A stretch of 64,000 nt of DNA from Planobispora rosea (GTDB lineage Bacteria > Actinomycetota > Actinomycetes > Streptosporangiales > Streptosporangiaceae), in contig NZ_BMQP01000049.1 in the NCBI RefSeq assembly GCF_014648175.1, positions 1 through 64,000 of the forward strand, read 5' to 3'. A program made the translations under genes and the position numbers. Below the pieces are notes generated by a model. The model was given only the letters and a program-made list of their open reading frames with translations. It was not told where the DNA came from and searched no databases. This document shows, one piece after another, positions 60,705-64,000 of this stretch; positions within the stretch are counted from its first letter, which is position 1; every line of letters starts with the position of its first letter.

Positions 60705-62066
60705 TCAGAGCACCGGGAGGTAGCGGCCCAGCTCGAACTCGGTGACCTGGCGGCGGTAGTCGTTCCACTCGGCGCGCTTGTTGCGCAGGAAGTAGTCGAA
60801 GACGTGCTCGCCGAGGGTCTCGGCGACCAGCTCGCTGCGCTCCATGACCGCGATGGCCTCGTCCAGCGACTGCGGGAGCGGCGCGATGCCCAGGGCGCGG
60901 CGCTCGGCGCTGGTCAGCGCCCACACGTCGTCCTCGGCGCCGGGGGGCATCTCGTAGCCCTCCTCGATGCCCTTCAGCCCGGCGGCGAGGATCACCGCGA
61001 AGGCCAGGTAGGGGTTGCAGGCGGAGTCGAGCGAGCGGAACTCGATGCGGGTGGAGCCGCTCTTGTGCGGCTTGTACATCGGCACGCGGACCAGGGCCGA
61101 GCGGTTGTTGTGGCCCCAGCAGATGTAGCTCGGCGCCTCGCCGCCCTGACCGGCGATCGCCTCGGCCCCGCCCCACAGGCGCTTGTAGGAGTTGACCCAC
61201 TGGTTGCAGACGGCGGTGATCTCGGCGGCGTGGGCCAGCAGGCCGCCGATGAAGGCGCGGCCGGTCTTGGAGAGCTGGTACTCGGCGCCGGGCTCGTGGA
61301 AGGCGTTGCGGTCGCCCTCGAACAGCGACATGTGGGTGTGCATGCCGGAGCCGGGGTACTCGGTGAAGGGCTTGGGCATGAAGCTGGCCCAGATGCCCTG
61401 CTCCAGCGCGACCTCCTTCATGACCAGGCGGAAGGTCATGATGTTGTCGGCGGTGGTGAGCGCGTCGGCGTAGCGCAGGTCGATCTCCTGCTGGCCGGGC
61501 CCGCCCTCGTGGTGGCTGTACTCCACCGAGATGCCCATCGACTCCAGCATCATGATCGCCTGACGCCGGAAGTCGTGGCCGGAACTGTGCGGGGTGTGGT
61601 CGAAGTAGCCGCCCTCGTCGATGGGCTCGGGGCGGGCGCCGCGCTCGGGGCGGTTCTTCAGCAGGAAGAACTCGACCTCGGGATGGGTGTAGAAGCTGAA
61701 GCCCATGTCGGAGGCCTTGGCCAGGGTCCGCTTGAGCACCCAGCGCGGGTCGGCGTGCGAGGGCGAGCCGTCCGGCATGAGGATGTCGCAGAACATCCGG
61801 GCCGTGCCGGGGTTCTCACTGCGCCAGGGCAGCATCTGGAAGGTGGCCGGGTCGGGCTTGGCGAGCATGTCCGACTCGTAGACGCGGGCGAAGCCCTCGA
61901 TCGCCGAGCCGTCGAAGCCGATGCCCTCGGCGAAGGCGCCCTCCAGCTCGGCGGGGGCGACGGCCACCGACTTGAGGAACCCGAGCACGTCGGTGAACCA
62001 CAACCGGATGAACCGGATGTCGCGTTCCTCGAGGGTGCGCAGAACGAACTCCTGCTGGCGGTCCAA
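60705..62066 (-). CDS. glnA2: glutamine synthetase-like enzyme GlnA2
   Basis: 453 aa. GSI signatures: DGSAIEGFARVYESDM, THPEVEFFLLKN, GSGMHTHMSLFEG and NRSALVRVP. It lacks the adenylylation tyrosine loop context of GlnA1. S. coelicolor GlnA2 is reported as a gamma-glutamylpolyamine synthetase, so a polyamine or monoamine substrate is plausible; M. tuberculosis has the same gene beside glnE. TTG start after AGAGGAGA; a longer frame has no ribosome site. The last 17 codons are the attachment core and the stop was supplied by the element. Confidence 0.93.
   Translation of the reverse strand: MDRQQEFVLRTLEERDIRFIRLWFTDVLGFLKSVAVAPAELEGAFAEGIGFDGSAIEGFARVYESDMLAKPDPATFQMLPWRSENPGTARMFCDILMPDGSPSHADPRWVLKRTLAKASDMGFSFYTHPEVEFFLLKNRPERGARPEPIDEGGYFDHTPHSSGHDFRRQAIMMLESMGISVEYSHHEGGPGQQEIDLRYADALTTADNIMTFRLVMKEVALEQGIWASFMPKPFTEYPGSGMHTHMSLFEGDRNAFHEPGAEYQLSKTGRAFIGGLLAHAAEITAVCNQWVNSYKRLWGGAEAIAGQGGEAPSYICWGHNNRSALVRVPMYKPHKSGSTRIEFRSLDSACNPYLAFAVILAAGLKGIEEGYEMPPGAEDDVWALTSAERRALGIAPLPQSLDEAIAVMERSELVAETLGEHVFDYFLRNKRAEWNDYRRQVTEFELGRYLPVL
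60709..60758 (+). repeat. attR: 50-bp direct repeat, right copy
   Basis: Perfect copy of 52279-52328, within the coding 3' end of glnA2. The base before it (60708, G) differs from the left copy (52278, C), so the final Leu codon reads CTC here and CTG at the left copy, with TGA in both. Confidence 0.9.
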
Positions 62067-62130
62067 GGCCTCTCCTCTGTTGCCGGCGCGGTGCGACACG
62101 CCTGGTGGTCTACCAGTCTGCCCGGCGCGT

Positions 62131-62146
62131 GTTTCACACACGTTAC
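62131..62146 (-). promoter_or_regulatory. consensus GlnR-type box upstream of glnA2
   Basis: On the minus strand GTAAC, six bases (GTGTGT), GAAAC: a full match to the GlnR box pattern gTnAC-n6-GAAAC. It lies about 65 bp upstream of the glnA2 TTG start, so nitrogen control of glnA2 is likely. GlnR itself is outside the window. Confidence 0.8.
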
Positions 62147-62319
62147 GAGCACGGACGGCGAGGCGCCCGATCGGGTCCGCCGCACCGCTCCATTCTCCTC
62201 TCCCGTCTTTCCCGTCGTGCCTCCATGGAACCGGCCCCGTCCCCTCCTACAGTGAGCGATTCCTGACAGTGCGCGACCGGAAGGCCGCCGACGCTCCGAT
62301 CCGGGGGAAGACGACGACG

Positions 62320-63258
62320 ATGCTCACCCTTTCCCGGCCGGTCCTCTCATCCGAGGCACTGGCCCCGCTCACCGAGCGACTCGCGGCGATGACCGCCCCC
62401 TGCCCCATGCACCCCTCGGTCCACCGGATCGAGGCGGCCGTCATCACCTGGTCGCGCGAGCTCGGCCTGGAGGCCGTCCCCGGCGCGGACGCGCACCGGC
62501 TGGCCGGGCGGGCGCTGGCCGGTTGCGACGCGCCCTCCGCCACGCTGTTCGCGCGCTGGCTGGTCTGGGCGGGCCGTTTCCGGGAGGAGCCCGCCGCCCG
62601 CGCCGGGGTGCTGGCGGTGGCCGGGGGCGGCGATCCCGGGCCGCACGTGGTGGAGCGGGCCTTCGCCGACCTGTGGCGGGTATCGGCTCCCGGGATGAGC
62701 GAGGGGTGGCGGGAGCGGTTCCGGTCCGGGCTGGCGGCCCAGCACACCGCGCTTCCGGCACCCCGGGACGCCGTGCCACCGGCACCCCGGCGCCCCGCGC
62801 CGCCGGTGCTCCCGGATGCCGCGCTCTCCGGCGCCGGGCGCGACAGGACCGGCTTCGGGACCTACCTGCTCGACCTGGTGGAGCCCTGCCTGGGGGTGGA
62901 GGTGCCCGTCTCCGTCGCCGGGAGCCCGCAGTGGCGGGCGGTCACCGAGGCGAGCGGCGACGTCGCCGCCTGGTGCGACCTCCTGGCCGCCGGGCGCGTC
63001 CCGGCCGCGGCCGGGGAGCGGACCCCGGACGGGGTGGTCGAGCGGATCGTGACCCGGATGGAGGAGTTGTGGACGGCGGCGCGCGCCGTCCCCGCCCTGG
63101 TGGAGCGGCGCGGTCTCGACTTCGCCGCCTCGGCCGAGGTGACCCGGGTGACCTGTGCCTTCCTGACCGTCTCGCGCGCCTACCTGGAGCGGCTCCTGGA
63201 GGCCGGGACCCGCTACGCCGCGCAGACCAGGGAGTCGCCGACCGGGGTGCGTCTGTAG
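62320..63258 (+). CDS. terpene synthase-like protein lacking metal-binding motifs
   Basis: 312 aa. The fold pattern of bacterial class I terpene synthases is visible: LFARWLVWAGRFREEPA where an Asp-rich DDxxD should end the helix, YLLDLVEPCLGVEVPVSVAG, and a helix VAAWCDLLAAGRVPAAAG at the place of the NSE/DTE metal triad. Both magnesium-binding motifs are lost (R-E-E and C-D-L-L-A-A instead). Either a catalytically dead relative or repurposed. Start at ATG 62320 after GGGGGAAG. Confidence 0.7.
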   Translation: MLTLSRPVLSSEALAPLTERLAAMTAPCPMHPSVHRIEAAVITWSRELGLEAVPGADAHRLAGRALAGCDAPSATLFARWLVWAGRFREEPAARAGVLAVAGGGDPGPHVVERAFADLWRVSAPGMSEGWRERFRSGLAAQHTALPAPRDAVPPAPRRPAPPVLPDAALSGAGRDRTGFGTYLLDLVEPCLGVEVPVSVAGSPQWRAVTEASGDVAAWCDLLAAGRVPAAAGERTPDGVVERIVTRMEELWTAARAVPALVERRGLDFAASAEVTRVTCAFLTVSRAYLERLLEAGTRYAAQTRESPTGVRL

Positions 63259-64000
63259 AGGACCTCTCGGCCCATCCGCCGCCGCGTCACCAGGCCGCCG
63301 TCGGACAGGACGGTCAGGTGCTGGCTGATCGCGCCGGGGGTGAGCTCCATCCGCCGGGCCAGGGCCGAGGTGGTCGAGGGATCGGCCAGGGCGGTGAGGA
63401 TCTGCGCGCGGGTCCTGCCGATCAGCGCGGCCAGGGCGCCGGGCGCGGGCGGCGGGCCCTCGGTCCACAGGGTGCCGACGCCGGTGGCGGGGTAGACGAG
63501 CATCGGCTGGTACGGCTCGACCATCACGGCCGTGTCCGGCCACCAGAAGGCGGTCGGCACGAGCACCAGCCCGTCGCCGCCCAGCGGGGCGGAGTACTCC
63601 CACCTCCGCACGACCGCGAGCCGGTCGCCGCGCCAGCTGACGTTCGGGTGCAGGTCGGAGAAGAGCTCCCGGGCCCCGCCCGCGGCCAGCTGCCGGGAGC
63701 GGCGCGTCACCTCCCCCTCCAGCAGCCCGTGGACGCGCGGCCAGAACTCGGCGAAGGCCACCTCCCAGTAGCGCTGGAGGGTGTCGGCGACCCGCGCCAC
63801 CCCGGCCTCGGGGTCGGCCCGGAACCTCTCGACGATCCGCGGGTCGGCCCCGGAGACCCAGCCCGCCTCCGCGGCGGCCCGCTCGGGCGGCGTGCGCCGT
63901 ACCCGGTCCAGCTCGGCGGCGAAGTCGGGCACCGGCGTGTCGGGGGTGGGCGTCACGAAGTCGACGAGGTAGCCCGCCGTGGGGACCAGCGCGAACAACT
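63213..64000 (-). CDS. ArsR-type HTH regulator with DUF5937-like domain (partial)
   Basis: About 262 residues are visible; the N-terminus runs off the right edge (frame open to base 64000). The C-terminal winged helix is clear: LTALADPSTTSALARRMELTPGAISQHLTVLSDGGLVTRRRMGREVLYRRT. The preceding part (ELDRVRRTPPERAAAEAGW, YWEVAFAEFWPRVHGLLEGEV) is the DUF5937-like region common to this actinobacterial family. It overlaps the terpene-synthase-like gene by 46 bp at the 3' ends. Confidence 0.85.
   Translation of the reverse strand, partial: LFALVPTAGYLVDFVTPTPDTPVPDFAAELDRVRRTPPERAAAEAGWVSGADPRIVERFRADPEAGVARVADTLQRYWEVAFAEFWPRVHGLLEGEVTRRSRQLAAGGARELFSDLHPNVSWRGDRLAVVRRWEYSAPLGGDGLVLVPTAFWWPDTAVMVEPYQPMLVYPATGVGTLWTEGPPPAPGALAALIGRTRAQILTALADPSTTSALARRMELTPGAISQHLTVLSDGGLVTRRRMGREVLYRRTPVGDSLVCAA

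Larger units (their letters stand above)
52279..60758. mobile_element. actinomycete integrative and conjugative element in glnA2
   Basis: About 8.4 kb of inserted DNA between two 50-bp copies of the glnA2 3' end. Right end: xis and a tyrosine integrase next to attR, the standard AICE order rep-xis-int. Centre: RepSA-like HUH initiator and FtsK-like TraSA translocase, the pair that defines AICEs of the pSAM2 type. Left: a regulator/monooxygenase pair divergent from small genes, with an operator array between. No spd spreading genes, KorSA-type GntR repressor or Pra activator are recognised. Insertion separates glnA2 from the reductase gene but leaves glnA2 intact. Probably mobile or recently so, since all core genes are intact. 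Confidence 0.93.

Noticed and set aside
60705-62066. Disruption of glnA2 by the element
   Set aside because: The frame, length and stop are intact at the right copy; only the left stub is broken, so glnA2 should be functional.

Overview
The window is 64 kb of high-GC actinobacterial chromosome. GTG starts, leaderless promoters, the gene families and the gene order all point to a filamentous actinomycete, plausibly Streptosporangiaceae, though the genus cannot be fixed from sequence alone. The backbone keeps an order I recognise from Mycobacterium tuberculosis (ctaC, adenosine kinase, HesB/ErpA, cobS, pepA, dlaT/sucB, TIGR01777 epimerase, lipB, lipA, DUF4191, RDD, glnA1, glnE, glnA2), with lineage-specific genes between these anchors.

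Layout. 1-2.2 kb: cytochrome c oxidase genes ctaD (partial) and ctaC. 2.4-7.2 kb: cysteine desulfurase with a TusA-like carrier, a CBS protein, a PfkB kinase, an A-type Fe-S carrier and nadA (an Fe-S enzyme). 7.4-14.8 kb: a Ser/Thr kinase with a repetitive linker, PspA and its partner, DUF3043, an SMI1/KNR4 membrane protein, an aldo/keto reductase. 15-19.7 kb: cobU and cobS (late cobalamin pathway), a CPBP protease, a DUF1648 protein and a YtrA-type GntR repressor. 19.8-28.2 kb: pepA, lpdA, sucB (E2), lipB and lipA, a lipoate-centred block. 28.4-34.1 kb: GH3 glycosidase, DUF4191, methyltransferase, RDD and a hypothetical protein. 34.2-44.2 kb: glnA1 behind a GlnR box, secreted and membrane hypotheticals, a divergent SMP-30/Lrp pair, an NlpC/P60 protein, an SRPBCC protein and a zinc alcohol dehydrogenase. 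44.3-52.2 kb: glnE, a glutamine amidotransferase, a fatty acid desaturase, two small-domain proteins and a geranylgeranyl-reductase-like flavoprotein. 62.3-64 kb: a terpene-synthase-like protein without its metal motifs and an ArsR-type regulator cut by the window edge.

Mobile element. Between about 52.28 and 60.76 kb lies a compact actinomycete integrative and conjugative element (AICE). It carries a DNA-binding regulator and a monooxygenase-like gene, divergent from small genes, an FtsK-like TraSA translocase, a RepSA-like HUH initiator, Xis and a tyrosine integrase. It is bounded by a perfect 50-bp direct repeat. The repeat is not a tRNA 3' end: it is the last codons of the protein gene glnA2. 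The element restores the glnA2 frame and stop codon. The far repeat is flanked by about 30 further bp of diverged glnA2 sequence that look acquired from a previous host. This is the most unusual feature of the window.

How the parts interact. glnA1 is the adenylylation-type glutamine synthetase modified by GlnE. Both glnA1 and glnA2 have GlnR-type boxes, the one before glnA2 being a full match to the consensus I know. A nitrogen-regulated transcript therefore runs through the attachment site toward the integrase on the opposite strand. Excision would rejoin glnA2 to the reductase gene about 50 bp downstream. A second theme is tandem duplication at or just after stop codons, often with terminator hairpins, at five loci (12.1, 16.0, 19.3, 21.3 and 44.2 kb).
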